NCBI RefSeq assembly: GCF_900156825.1
Contig: NZ_FTOV01000006.1
Location: 1-64,000 of the forward strand
Direction of reading: 5' to 3'
Source of the DNA: Chryseobacterium gambrini
Lineage (GTDB): Bacteria; Bacteroidota; Bacteroidia; Flavobacteriales; Weeksellaceae
DNA length: 64,000 bases
The notes beneath the pieces are model-generated. The model did not search any database. It saw only the letters and a program-made list of their open reading frames with translations, and had not been told where the DNA came from. The translations under genes and the position numbers were made by a program. Each line of letters starts with the position of its first letter. The stretch's first letter is position 1. Positions 44,806 to 53,704 of the stretch are shown in pieces.

Positions 44806-45690
44806 ATGGTTATTTCAAGAAAAGTTCAGTTCAGGTTAAATGTATTTTTTGTGACGATCGCACTTCTGTTGGTTGTTGTCTTTACGATGTATGAACTGGG
44901 CTATCTGGATGAACTGTTCACTGTTTTAGCCAAAGACAATTACATTTTCTACTGGATGATGTTGGTGGGAGTTTTGGCAGAAATCGTTGCAGGATCGATG
45001 GGAATGGGATACGGCGTAATTTGTACAACCACGCTTTTGTTTCTCGGAATTCCGCCTCATGCGGTGAGCGCAAGTATTCATTCTGCGGAAAGCTTTACAA
45101 CGGCAGCCGGAAGCATCAGTCATATCAGACTGAAAAACGTAAGCAAAAGTCTGGTGAAAAGACTCGCCATTCCTGCGGTTTTCGGAGCAATTATCGGGGC
45201 GGTTTCGCTCACATATCTCGGAGAATATTATTCAAAGATCACCAAAACAATTATTTCTTTCTACACATTATATCTGGGAATTCAGATTTTATCCAATGCT
45301 TTTAAAAATAAGCAGGACAAAAAATTAAAACGGAAAACAAATTTAACGCGTTTGGGAGTAGTCGGAGGTTTTATCGATTCCTTTGCCGGAGGAGGATGGG
45401 GACCGTTGGTAACGGGAACTTTAATTAAAAATTCCTTTACGCCGAGATTTGCGGTGGGAAGTTCTACGGTGGCAAAATTTATTTTAACCTTAACAGCAGC
45501 CATTACTTTTATTTTCACATTGGGAATTCAGCACTGGAATATCATTCTCGGTCTTCTGATCGGAGGAATTTTTACCGCTCCTTTTTCTGCGATGTTAACG
45601 GCAAAACTTCCTGTAAAAAGTATGTTTATCATCATCGGAACTCTGGTGATCGTGATGAGCTCGATTACCATTTACAAATCTGTTTTTTAG
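44806..45690 (+). CDS. TauE/SafE family permease, sulfate assimilation locus
   Basis: A 294-residue membrane protein with eight or nine helices and the glycine-rich half-repeats GSMGMGYGVICTTTLLFLG and DSFAGGGWGPLVTG of the TauE/SafE family. Its N-terminal helix (LNVFFVTIALLLVVVFTMYELGYL) is additional to the family core. Being 116 bp after cysN, it probably exports or imports sulfite or another sulfur anion in this pathway. It is distinct from the TauE protein at 9.8 kb. Confidence 0.87.
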   Translation: MVISRKVQFRLNVFFVTIALLLVVVFTMYELGYLDELFTVLAKDNYIFYWMMLVGVLAEIVAGSMGMGYGVICTTTLLFLGIPPHAVSASIHSAESFTTAAGSISHIRLKNVSKSLVKRLAIPAVFGAIIGAVSLTYLGEYYSKITKTIISFYTLYLGIQILSNAFKNKQDKKLKRKTNLTRLGVVGGFIDSFAGGGWGPLVTGTLIKNSFTPRFAVGSSTVAKFILTLTAAITFIFTLGIQHWNIILGLLIGGIFTAPFSAMLTAKLPVKSMFIIIGTLVIVMSSITIYKSVF

Positions 45691-45776
45691 TGATAAAATC
45701 TGTTAAATGTGGAAAAATAAAAGCATGAAATATCTTTTCGGTTTTGAAAATATTCTACATTTACACCACTAAAAAA

Positions 45777-46073
45777 ATGACAATGAACATAAACGTAGTT
45801 GCGCTTTTCAGATTTAATGAGAATTATCTGATGGAAGCAGTTGAACTTTTCCAGATTCTGGTAAGAGAAACCAGAAAAGAAGAGGGATGTCTGCAGTATG
45901 ACCTTATTGAAGACAAAGATAACAAAGGAACTTTTTTCATGGTGGAATTATGGGAAAGTGAAGAACACCTGAACCGACACAACGGACAGGATCATTTGCT
46001 GGATTTCAGAAGAAACGTTTCTAAAATGCTGGAAAGTTCTACTCAGGTATTTAAAGGATTTAAAACTTTATAA
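45777..46073 (+). CDS. Antibiotic biosynthesis monooxygenase (ABM) domain protein
   Basis: A 98-residue ferredoxin-like fold protein of the ABM/YgiN family: VELFQILVRETRKEEGCLQYDLIED and FFMVELWESEEHLNRH are the conserved strands and helix. Such proteins include quinone or heme-related monooxygenases; the substrate is unknown. The ATG at 45777 is preferred over the in-frame TTG at 45744. A terminator follows. Confidence 0.82.
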   Translation: MTMNINVVALFRFNENYLMEAVELFQILVRETRKEEGCLQYDLIEDKDNKGTFFMVELWESEEHLNRHNGQDHLLDFRRNVSKMLESSTQVFKGFKTL

Positions 46074-46136
46074 GCTGTAAGAAGGAAGTTGTAAGTTTAA
46101 AAATAACTTCAATCTTCCTGAGGGAAGCATAAAACT

Positions 46137-46168
46137 AAAAGGCTGTTCACTATTGCGGACAGCCTTTT
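46137..46168. terminator. Bidirectional terminator between ABM and T9SS-protein genes
   Basis: AAAAGGCTGT and ACAGCCTTTT form the stem, flanked by A and T runs, between two convergent genes. Confidence 0.82.
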
Positions 46169-46232
46169 ATTAGAAAAAATAGAAAGTATTATCAATAAAG
46201 CTCCTGTGAACTTTTGTGATCCTGTGAAAAGT

Positions 46233-47033
46233 TTATTTTTTAATGAATTTTGATTTTACGATTTCTCCATCCGCCGTTTCAATCAAAATATAATAAACTC
46301 CGGTTTTAAGCGTACTGATATCAAACGATCTTCCGGATAATTTTCCTTCGGCTGTTTTCTGACCTCCCGCCGAATAAATCTGAATTTTTTTCGGTTCTTT
46401 TTTAGCAACAAACTGCAATGTGGTATTGTCGGAATTCACTGCAAACTGTACACTTTCCTTTGATTTTGCCTGATCTGAAACCGCAAGTATCGAACTTACC
46501 GCATAAGAAATATCATCCAACTGAATCGCGGTATGATTTAGACTTCCCACAATCTTAAATGCGATGTACTGCTTATTGGATGCAGGAATCGGTACGGAAT
46601 ACTGCGTATCTGTTGAAGTAAGCGTAATCGTATTTCCAATCTTTGTAAAACTTGCCATATCTGCTGTTGTAACGCCGTCCACAAAGCCAACTTCAATAGT
46701 TCCGGTACTTCCCGCGGAAGATCCTGCTGTAAGGGAAGACTTGAACGTAAGTGTCTGACTTCCATTGGGTGCAACAATTTGCGGAGCAATAGCGTAACCC
46801 GGTGTATTCGTTGTAAAAAAGCTGTAATACTGGATATGTTTGTCTGCTGCATTCGAATTGTCAATATATACCCACGGTCCGGAACCACTTTGTACACGGT
46901 TCCAGTTATTTTGCGGCCACGCTGCGCCTGTTCCTGCCGTGAAAGATTCAAAATTTTCATTAATCGCTGTTACTTGTGCATTTCCCGAAATCGCTGTAAG
47001 CAGTAAACCTCCAATTAGTAGTCCTAATTTCAT
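46233..47033 (-). CDS. T9SS-sorted secreted protein, choice-of-anchor-type domain
   Basis: A 266-residue protein with a signal peptide (1-19, ending GNAQ), a beta-sandwich domain (about 25-180; INENFESFTAGT, PQNNWNRVQSGSG, then TAIQLDDISYAV) of the choice-of-anchor/cleaved-adhesin kind, and a type A T9SS sorting domain (about 198-266; IQIYSAGGQKTAEGKLSG … KTGVYYILIET). It should be exported to the cell surface. Its start is 97 bp from, and divergent to, the TonB receptor gene, sharing the inverted repeats described below, so it may be co-regulated with heme uptake. No hemophore motif is evident. Confidence 0.8.
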   Translation of the reverse strand: MKLGLLIGGLLLTAISGNAQVTAINENFESFTAGTGAAWPQNNWNRVQSGSGPWVYIDNSNAADKHIQYYSFFTTNTPGYAIAPQIVAPNGSQTLTFKSSLTAGSSAGSTGTIEVGFVDGVTTADMASFTKIGNTITLTSTDTQYSVPIPASNKQYIAFKIVGSLNHTAIQLDDISYAVSSILAVSDQAKSKESVQFAVNSDNTTLQFVAKKEPKKIQIYSAGGQKTAEGKLSGRSFDISTLKTGVYYILIETADGEIVKSKFIKK

Positions 47034-47042
47034 AACATTATT

Positions 47043-47098
47043 TTTATTTAGAATTATTCTACAAAATTATATAATTATTTTTAATTGTTCTAAATAAA
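47043..47098. promoter_or_regulatory. Candidate iron-regulator (Fur-type) operator
   Basis: A perfect 11-bp inverted repeat, TTTATTTAGAA (47043-47053) and TTCTAAATAAA (47088-47098), brackets a 34-bp region; a second palindrome TAGAATTATTCTA (47049-47061) overlaps the left arm. It lies between two divergent starts, next to the -7 box of the heme receptor. Symmetry and location fit a metal or heme-responsive repressor site; Fur-type sites in flavobacteria are AT-rich palindromes of this sort. Confidence 0.5.
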
Positions 47099-47102
47099 AT
47101 AT

Positions 47103-47110
47103 TATATTTG
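47103..47110 (+). promoter_or_regulatory. -7 box for heme receptor gene
   Basis: TATATTTG fits TAnnTTTG, 19 bp before the ATG at 47130. A TTG at 47085 is close to, though slightly nearer than, the usual -33 position. Confidence 0.5.
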
Positions 47111-47129
47111 TCAAAAATTTTTTGATCCT

Positions 47130-49247
47130 ATGAAGAAGAAATTGCTTTCTGTTCTGGCTTTAACGATGATTTTGTGGATGGACGCGCAGAAAAAAGATTC
47201 TGTAAAGCTGGAAAAAATTGAAGAAGTTGTCCTTACCGGACAGTATACTCAGCAATCCATAAATAAATCAATTTATAAAGTGGAGGTCATCGATGCGCAG
47301 CAGATCAAAAATATGGCAGCAACCAATGTGGCAGATGTTTTAAACCAAAGTCTGAACATCCTAATTACTTCAGACCGCAATTCAGGAAATTCAACGGCGA
47401 GTTTACTGGGACTGGGTGGAGAATATACCAAAATCCTGATTGACAATATTCCTGTGGTGGGAGATGTGGGACTGGGAAACAATATAGATCTCACCAAACT
47501 CAATATCAATAATGTAGAACGTATAGAAGTGGTAAGAGGTTCAATGGGAGTGGATTACGGAAGCAATGCCGTTGCCGGAGTCATCAATATCATTACCAAA
47601 AAAAGCACTCAGAAAAAATTAACGTTAAATGCTTCGGTTCAGGAAGAAACCGTAGGAAAAGAATACAATTGGTACAAAAAAGGAGAAGGAAGACATATTC
47701 AAACGCTGAATGCAGGATATAACTTAAATGAAAACTGGTATATCGGAGCCAATATCAATCATAACGATTTTCAGGGATTCAAGGGAACGCAGGAAGGATA
47801 TAAATATTTTGAACAGGACGGAAAAAGAGGATATCTGTGGCAGCCGAAAGATGTTCTGAATATCGACGGAGTAATTCGCTACAGTAAAAATAAAACGTCC
47901 GTTTTCTATAAATTCGGATTCGTTAATGAAAAACTCAATTTCTACAGCCCGATTGTTTCAGAACTTTATTTAGGAGAGGGAAACAGAACTTATACTTCTG
48001 CCGACAGAGATTACCTCACCACAAGATACGTCAATCAGTTAAATGTTCAGACCAAATTAGGCAGCATCAATTATACCGGTGATTTTTCTTATCAGACTCA
48101 GGACAGAAAATACAGAGATTTTATCTATGATATTCCGAACAGGAAAGTAATGGGAACGAAAGAAGCATATCAGTCCTATAATAAAGCAGATGTCATCTAT
48201 TCGCGAGGTGTTTTCAGCAATTTTCTTGATGATAAAAAAATAGATTTCCAGTTGGGTTATGAACTCGATCATACCAAAGGATACGCAGGTTTTATAGCAG
48301 GAGATTTTGCAGGAAATAATGTAGACCGAAAAATTTTCAACTACGCCAATTTTATTTCTGCAGAATGGAATCCTACAGAATGGCTTTCATTAAGACCCGG
48401 TTACCGTTTGGCGCTGAGTGATAAATTTGATACACAGCACAATTATTCCTTAACGGTAAGAGGAAAAATAGATGATTCCAGTAATATCCGACTCGTGGCA
48501 GGAAGCGCGAACCGGTTTCCCAATTTTGATGAACTCTACACCTACTTTGTAGACAGCAACCACGACATCAGAGGAAATGAAGATTTAAAACCGGAAGAAG
48601 GAATCACGATCTCTTTAAACGGAGACAAAAAATTCACCACCAATTCAGGATGGAATGTTCAGGTAGGAGCGAGCGCAACGTACATGGATCTTAAAAACAG
48701 AATAGAAGTTCTGCAGATCAATCAGAGTCCGTTGCAGTACAAATACATCAATATCAATAAATTCAGATCATTACTTTTTGAAGCCAATTTTAAAGTTCAG
48801 AAAAACCAGTTCAGTCTTGCCGCTAATGCCTCTTATTATGGCATCGGAAAAGAGCTCTTTTCGGGAACTCTGGTTTCTCCAGATGATTTCTTTTATACAT
48901 TCGAAGGAAAACTGGCTGCAAACTATACCCTCCCAAAAACCGGAACCAATGTTTCGTTGTTTTACAGACACGTCGGGAAACTTCAGATGTTTGTCTTAGA
49001 CAGTCAGGATATTGCCCATCCTTTTTATTATGTGGGAGAGCGCGGCAACTTTAACATGATGGATTTCGTGGTAAGTCAGCCCTTTTTCAAAAATCATTTT
49101 GAACTCAGTGCAGGAATCAAGAACATTTTTGATGTTTCATCCGTAAGAGATACCACCGTTGCCGGAACCGCACACGGAACCACCGATCCGAACTCGAACC
49201 TTTTCTACGGCAGAAGCTACTTCACCAGACTTACCTACAACTTTTAA
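47130..49247 (+). CDS. TonB-dependent heme receptor
   Basis: A 705-residue outer-membrane transporter. After a signal peptide (1-20) comes a TonB-box-like segment (EEVVLTGQ at about 31-38), the plug domain (about 40-150, ending GVDYGSNAVAGVINIITKK) and a 22-strand-type barrel ending in Phe (RLTYNF). The genes that follow (HmuY-like protein, binding protein, permease, ATPase, HmuS) identify the substrate as heme, so it corresponds to HmuR. It should be repressed by iron through the inverted repeats upstream. Confidence 0.9.
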   Translation: MKKKLLSVLALTMILWMDAQKKDSVKLEKIEEVVLTGQYTQQSINKSIYKVEVIDAQQIKNMAATNVADVLNQSLNILITSDRNSGNSTASLLGLGGEYTKILIDNIPVVGDVGLGNNIDLTKLNINNVERIEVVRGSMGVDYGSNAVAGVINIITKKSTQKKLTLNASVQEETVGKEYNWYKKGEGRHIQTLNAGYNLNENWYIGANINHNDFQGFKGTQEGYKYFEQDGKRGYLWQPKDVLNIDGVIRYSKNKTSVFYKFGFVNEKLNFYSPIVSELYLGEGNRTYTSADRDYLTTRYVNQLNVQTKLGSINYTGDFSYQTQDRKYRDFIYDIPNRKVMGTKEAYQSYNKADVIYSRGVFSNFLDDKKIDFQLGYELDHTKGYAGFIAGDFAGNNVDRKIFNYANFISAEWNPTEWLSLRPGYRLALSDKFDTQHNYSLTVRGKIDDSSNIRLVAGSANRFPNFDELYTYFVDSNHDIRGNEDLKPEEGITISLNGDKKFTTNSGWNVQVGASATYMDLKNRIEVLQINQSPLQYKYININKFRSLLFEANFKVQKNQFSLAANASYYGIGKELFSGTLVSPDDFFYTFEGKLAANYTLPKTGTNVSLFYRHVGKLQMFVLDSQDIAHPFYYVGERGNFNMMDFVVSQPFFKNHFELSAGIKNIFDVSSVRDTTVAGTAHGTTDPNSNLFYGRSYFTRLTYNF

Positions 49248-49262
49248 AAAATAATCATTGAA

Positions 49263-50351
49263 ATGAAAAAAATACTTCTTTACCTCTTCATCGGGACATC
49301 ATTCATCACCCAGTCCTGCATTAATGATAATGAAGATCCCGTTGCCATATCAAAAATTGAAGGTTCCATCGTGAATCCTACCGTTGGCGGACCTACACAG
49401 CCCAATCAGGTCTGGTTTGATCTGGGAACGGATTCTGAAGTGCTGACCAAAAGAACCGATTGGGATCTCGCTTTGTATTCAGGAAGCAATTTTAAAGTCA
49501 TTCTTAATTCTTCTCTGATGATGGCAGCAGGAAAAATCCCGAATGCTACAAATATCGATCTGGTCACAGAATCTCAGGTTTCCGGTTTACAGGATCTTGT
49601 ACAGGTTGCGAATTTTAACCCTTCCAACACCATTTATATTGATGATGTGAAAGGAAACTTTCCTTCAGGCTATACCGCGATTGAAGAAATTAATCCCAAT
49701 GAATCTGAAAATGCAGTATACCTTCTGAACATGGGAAAAGGAATTTACACAGGAAATGTTCCTGCGGGAAGCGTTACCACAGCCGGAGAAAGCAGAGGAT
49801 GGATGAAAATTCAGGTTTCGAGAACTTCAAACGGAGGATATAAAATAAAATACGCCCCATTAAATTCAACCTCTCACAAGGAATTAACCATCAATAAAAA
49901 CTCCGCGTACAACTATAATTTCGTCAGCCTGAAAAATGAAAAAGAACTCTTCATTCAGCCTGAAAAAAAGAAATGGGATCTTTGCTTTTCGGTCTTTACC
50001 AATACCATTACAGGAGCAGGAAGCTATGTGTATGCAGACTTTATCACCATCAATAATGTAGGTGGAGCAGGAGCTTATGAAGTAAAAGCTTCAGGAACCA
50101 CAACCGGTGTTGAAGCCTACAATAATTTTAAAGTTTCGGATATCGATCAGTCGAAATTCATCTACAACGATCAGCGCGTTATCGGAGGAAACTGGCGGGA
50201 AGTCGGACCTTCCGGATATCAGGTGAAAGGTGATGTATTTTATGTCATCAAAGATCCGGACGGATATTACTTTAAGCTGAGATTCACCAGACTTACGAGC
50301 AGCAGCGGCGAAAGAGGCTATCCGCAGTTCGAATACAAACCCTTGTTTTAA
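49263..50351 (+). CDS. HmuY-like heme-binding lipoprotein
   Basis: A 362-residue lipoprotein (signal ITQSC, cysteine at residue 19). The repeats VWFDLGTDSEVLTKRTDWDLALYSG and KWDLCFSVFTNTITGAGSYVYADFITINNVGG are characteristic of the HmuY family, where such domains bind heme at the cell surface and pass it to a TonB receptor. It begins 15 bp after the receptor gene. Length is greater than classical HmuY because the domain appears to be repeated or elaborated. Confidence 0.85.
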   Translation: MKKILLYLFIGTSFITQSCINDNEDPVAISKIEGSIVNPTVGGPTQPNQVWFDLGTDSEVLTKRTDWDLALYSGSNFKVILNSSLMMAAGKIPNATNIDLVTESQVSGLQDLVQVANFNPSNTIYIDDVKGNFPSGYTAIEEINPNESENAVYLLNMGKGIYTGNVPAGSVTTAGESRGWMKIQVSRTSNGGYKIKYAPLNSTSHKELTINKNSAYNYNFVSLKNEKELFIQPEKKKWDLCFSVFTNTITGAGSYVYADFITINNVGGAGAYEVKASGTTTGVEAYNNFKVSDIDQSKFIYNDQRVIGGNWREVGPSGYQVKGDVFYVIKDPDGYYFKLRFTRLTSSSGERGYPQFEYKPLF

Positions 50352-50378
50352 AATTTTTAAATCAAATAAAAAGATATC

Positions 50379-51254
50379 ATGAAAAAATTCATTCTTGCCG
50401 CATCTGTATTAATGGCAGTCTATTCCTGCAAAAAAGAAGGAGCTTCTACTGAAAATAAAACAGAACAAAGCTCTGAAGTTCCCAAATCTGCTCATAAAAT
50501 CGTAACGCTGAACGGCGGAATCACTGAAATAGTAGCCGCTTTGGGTCACGAAAAAGAAATCGTGGGAACCGACGTGACAAGTACTTTTCCCGAATCTCTT
50601 AAATCGACAGCTAAAGATCTGGGACACGTAAGATCAATGACCATCGAGCCGATTATGGCAGTTTCTCCCACCTTAATTTTAGCTTCAGATAAAGACATCA
50701 ATCCTGAACTGATGGGGAAAATTAAATCTTCCGGCATCAAAACAGAAATTTTTAAGCAGGAATTTACCGTTGACGGAACTAAAAAACTGATCGCAGAAGT
50801 GGCGAAAGCAGTCGGAAATACAGATTATCAGAAACTGAATGATAAAATTGATGCCGATCTGAAACAGATTCAGCCGATTGCCAAAAAACCGAAAGTCCTG
50901 TTCATCTACGCAAGAGGAAATATGCTTATGGTTTCAGGAAAAAATACACCGATGGCTTCTTTAATTGAAATTGCAGGCGGACAAAATGCCGTTAATGATT
51001 TTGAAGATTTCAAACCTTTAACGCCAGAAGCGGTTGTAAAAGCAAATCCCGATGTATTATTCTTCTTCACGAGCGGACTGCAGGGAGCGGGAGGAAACGA
51101 AGGAGCGTTAAAAATGCCGGGTGTTTCCCAAACCAATGCCGGAAAAAATAAAAAAATTATTGCCATGGACGGCGGTCTTGTTTCCGGTTTCGGACCAAGA
51201 TTAGGACAGGCAGCAGTAGAATTAAACCAACTTCTGATTGAAAGCACCAAGTAA
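50379..51254 (+). CDS. hmuT: Heme ABC transporter substrate-binding lipoprotein
   Basis: A 291-residue periplasmic-binding protein of the TroA/BtuF fold (PF01497). The signal VLMAVYSC has its lipid-modified cysteine at residue 17. Motifs include LNGGITEIVAALGHEKEIVGTDVTS and the C-terminal GFGPRLGQAAVELNQLL. It captures heme in the periplasm for the HmuUV permease. Its last codons overlap the start of the permease gene. Confidence 0.9.
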   Translation: MKKFILAASVLMAVYSCKKEGASTENKTEQSSEVPKSAHKIVTLNGGITEIVAALGHEKEIVGTDVTSTFPESLKSTAKDLGHVRSMTIEPIMAVSPTLILASDKDINPELMGKIKSSGIKTEIFKQEFTVDGTKKLIAEVAKAVGNTDYQKLNDKIDADLKQIQPIAKKPKVLFIYARGNMLMVSGKNTPMASLIEIAGGQNAVNDFEDFKPLTPEAVVKANPDVLFFFTSGLQGAGGNEGALKMPGVSQTNAGKNKKIIAMDGGLVSGFGPRLGQAAVELNQLLIESTK

Positions 51255-52281
51255 ATTATCCGTTTACATCATCATAAGCACCGTACTGCTTTGCATTATT
51301 GCAGTAGGGTCGCTTAACACCGGAGTTTACGATTTCGGAGGTCAGTCTGCATTCACTGTTTTACAAAAAATAATGAACGGAGATCAGTCACTCACAATGA
51401 GCGATAAATATGTAGTCTGGGACGTAAGAGCAGCCAGAATTGTGATGGCGATCCTTATCGGAAGTATGTTGGCGGTTTCGGGAACCGGTTTGCAGGGATT
51501 GTTCAGAAATCCTCTGGCAACAGGAGATTTAATCGGGCTCACTTCCGGCGCAACTTTGCTTGCAGCCATTACCATCGTTTTGGGAGGATATTTCAGAGAA
51601 TTTCTTCCTGAAGCCGTACAGTTTTCATTAGTGGGGATCGCTGCTTTTATCGGGTCTTTTATTTCCATGCTTCTGGTGTACAGAATTTCAACCAGCGGCG
51701 GTAAAACCAATGTCGTGATGATGTTATTATCGGGAGTTGCCATTACAGCGATCGGATTTTCCATTACAGGTTTCCTGATTTACATCTCGAAAGATGACCA
51801 GTTAAGAGATTTAACGTTCTGGAATTTAGGAAGTTTAGCCGCTGCGACATGGACGAAGAATATTATTTTGGGAATCGTTCTGGTTATTTCATACACGGTT
51901 TTACTGCCAAAAGGCAAAGCGTTGAATGCAATGATGTTAGGCGAAAAAGATGCACAGCATTTGGGAATTAATGTAGAAAGATTAAAAAAGCAGATCATCC
52001 TTATTACGGCTTTAATGGTAGGAAGTTGTGTGGCATTTTCAGGAACCATTGGTTTTGTCGGGCTTATCGTTCCATATATTTTAAGATTTTTGTTTAAATC
52101 AGACTATGCCGTTATTTTACCGTTATCAGCAGTTTGCGGAAGCATTTTACTGTTGACGGCAGATACTTTCAGCAGAAGTATTGTGGAACCTTCGGAACTT
52201 CCGATCGGGATTTTAACCGCTTTAATGGGAGGTCCTGTTTTCATTGCGATTTTAGTTAAATTTAAAAAATCACTGTTATGA
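51238..52281 (+). CDS. hmuU: Heme ABC transporter permease
   Basis: A 347-residue FecCD/BtuC-type permease with about ten helices; family motifs DVRAARIVMAILIGSMLAVSGTGLQGLFRNPLA and GTIGFVGLIVPYILR are present. The only plausible start is TTG at 51238, 17 bp inside the end of hmuT; the next codons lead directly into the first helix. It overlaps hmuV by four bases. Confidence 0.9.
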   Translation: MKAPSKLSVYIIISTVLLCIIAVGSLNTGVYDFGGQSAFTVLQKIMNGDQSLTMSDKYVVWDVRAARIVMAILIGSMLAVSGTGLQGLFRNPLATGDLIGLTSGATLLAAITIVLGGYFREFLPEAVQFSLVGIAAFIGSFISMLLVYRISTSGGKTNVVMMLLSGVAITAIGFSITGFLIYISKDDQLRDLTFWNLGSLAAATWTKNIILGIVLVISYTVLLPKGKALNAMMLGEKDAQHLGINVERLKKQIILITALMVGSCVAFSGTIGFVGLIVPYILRFLFKSDYAVILPLSAVCGSILLLTADTFSRSIVEPSELPIGILTALMGGPVFIAILVKFKKSLL

Positions 52282-53048
52282 TAAAAGCGCATCAGATCAG
52301 TTATCAGCATAAAACCTTTCATATTCTGGATTCGGTGGACGTTCATCTGGAATATGGCGAATTTCTGGCAATTGTCGGTCCGAATGGAGCAGGAAAATCG
52401 AGCCTTCTGAGTATTCTTGCCAATGAAATTAAATCTGAACAGCAGATTGTATTTAAAAACAGGCATATCAACGACTGGAATGTGAAAGAGCTTTCAAAAC
52501 ACAAAGCCAAATTTTCACAGCACAACAGCAACGATATTCCGCTGGAAGTAAAAGAGGTCGTGATGATGGGGCGTTATCCGTATTTCGATGCACAGCCCAA
52601 AACAGAAGACCATGAATCGACAAACCGAATGATGAATGAAACGGATATTCTGCATTTAAAAGAAAGAGAATACAACACTTTATCGGGAGGCGAAAAACAG
52701 CGCGTTCATCTTTCGAGGGTTTTTGCGCAGCTTCAGAACGAAATTGCCCACAAACTTGTTTTTTTAGATGAACCTTTAAATAATTTAGACATTAAACATC
52801 AGTACAAAGCATTGGAAATCATTAAAAATTTTACCAAAAAAGCCAATTCTGCGATTGTTGTTCTTCATGATCTCAATCTTGCCGCACAGTATGCCGATAA
52901 AGTTTTATTAATGAAATCAGGAAAAGTTGCCGCATACGGAACTCCGGAAGAGGTTTTCACCGCTGAAAATATCCGGGAAGCCTACAATTTTCCGTGTACA
53001 ATCTGCAATCATCCGGTAACTTCGCTCCCAATGATTATTTTTGGATAA
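52278..53048 (+). CDS. hmuV: Heme ABC transporter ATPase
   Basis: A 256-residue ABC ATPase. Walker A GPNGAGKSS is at 34-42, the signature LSGGE at 135-139, Walker B VFLDEP at 161-166 and the switch His at 197. It energises the HmuU permease. The stop is one base before the next start, so the operon continues. Confidence 0.92.
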   Translation: MIKAHQISYQHKTFHILDSVDVHLEYGEFLAIVGPNGAGKSSLLSILANEIKSEQQIVFKNRHINDWNVKELSKHKAKFSQHNSNDIPLEVKEVVMMGRYPYFDAQPKTEDHESTNRMMNETDILHLKEREYNTLSGGEKQRVHLSRVFAQLQNEIAHKLVFLDEPLNNLDIKHQYKALEIIKNFTKKANSAIVVLHDLNLAAQYADKVLLMKSGKVAAYGTPEEVFTAENIREAYNFPCTICNHPVTSLPMIIFG

Positions 53049-53049
53049 T

Positions 53050-53700
53050 ATGGATACAGAAAAACTGAAAATATTAGCACAGAATCTCGCCCATCCTCAA
53101 GGAGAAAAAGGAATCGAGATCGGCGAAATGATGAATGAAACCAACATCGGAATGACGTTGGAAAGCATACAGACCCTTTTAATAGAAGACAACGAACACA
53201 TTCTGGAAATCGGTCATGGAAATGCGGGGCATGTCAGAAATATTTTAAACAAAGCCATTGATTTAAAATATACCGGAATTGATATTTCGGAAACCATGCA
53301 TCATGAAGCCATAAAACTGAATAAAGATTTTGAAAATCAGGCTGAATTTGTCCTGTATGAAGGAACAGAACTGCCTTTTGAAGACAAAAAATTCGATAAA
53401 ATATTTACCGTAAACACCATTTATTTCTGGGAAACACCAAAAGATTTTCTCAATGAAATTTACAGAGTTCTGAAAGACAACGGAACATTTGTACTCACTT
53501 TCGGACAGCGGGATTTCATGGAAAAACTTCCTTTTACGCAGTTCGGTTTTACGTTGTACAATACCGATGAAATGGAGGAAACCGTTTCCAAAAGTTATTT
53601 TAAAAGAATGAAAATTTCCGAACGGCAGGAAGAAGTAAAAAGCAAAACCGGAGAAGAAACCATCACAAGAAATTATACAATTTTAACCATTAAAAAATAA
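53050..53700 (+). CDS. SAM-dependent methyltransferase in heme operon
   Basis: A 216-residue class I methyltransferase; SAM motif I is ILEIGHGNAGHVRNIL at about 53-68, followed by YTGIDISETMHHEAI and the acidic FTVNTIYFW segment. The substrate is unknown. Its position between hmuV and hmuS, with one- and four-base gaps, makes it part of the heme operon, so it may act on a heme-derived product or be involved in heme delivery; both are inference. Confidence 0.85.
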   Translation: MDTEKLKILAQNLAHPQGEKGIEIGEMMNETNIGMTLESIQTLLIEDNEHILEIGHGNAGHVRNILNKAIDLKYTGIDISETMHHEAIKLNKDFENQAEFVLYEGTELPFEDKKFDKIFTVNTIYFWETPKDFLNEIYRVLKDNGTFVLTFGQRDFMEKLPFTQFGFTLYNTDEMEETVSKSYFKRMKISERQEEVKSKTGEETITRNYTILTIKK

Positions 53701-53704
53701 ATAA

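Noticed and set aside
46538..46960. A 140-codon frame inside the T9SS-protein gene
   Set aside because: It is a different frame of a well-supported gene with a signal peptide and sorting domain.
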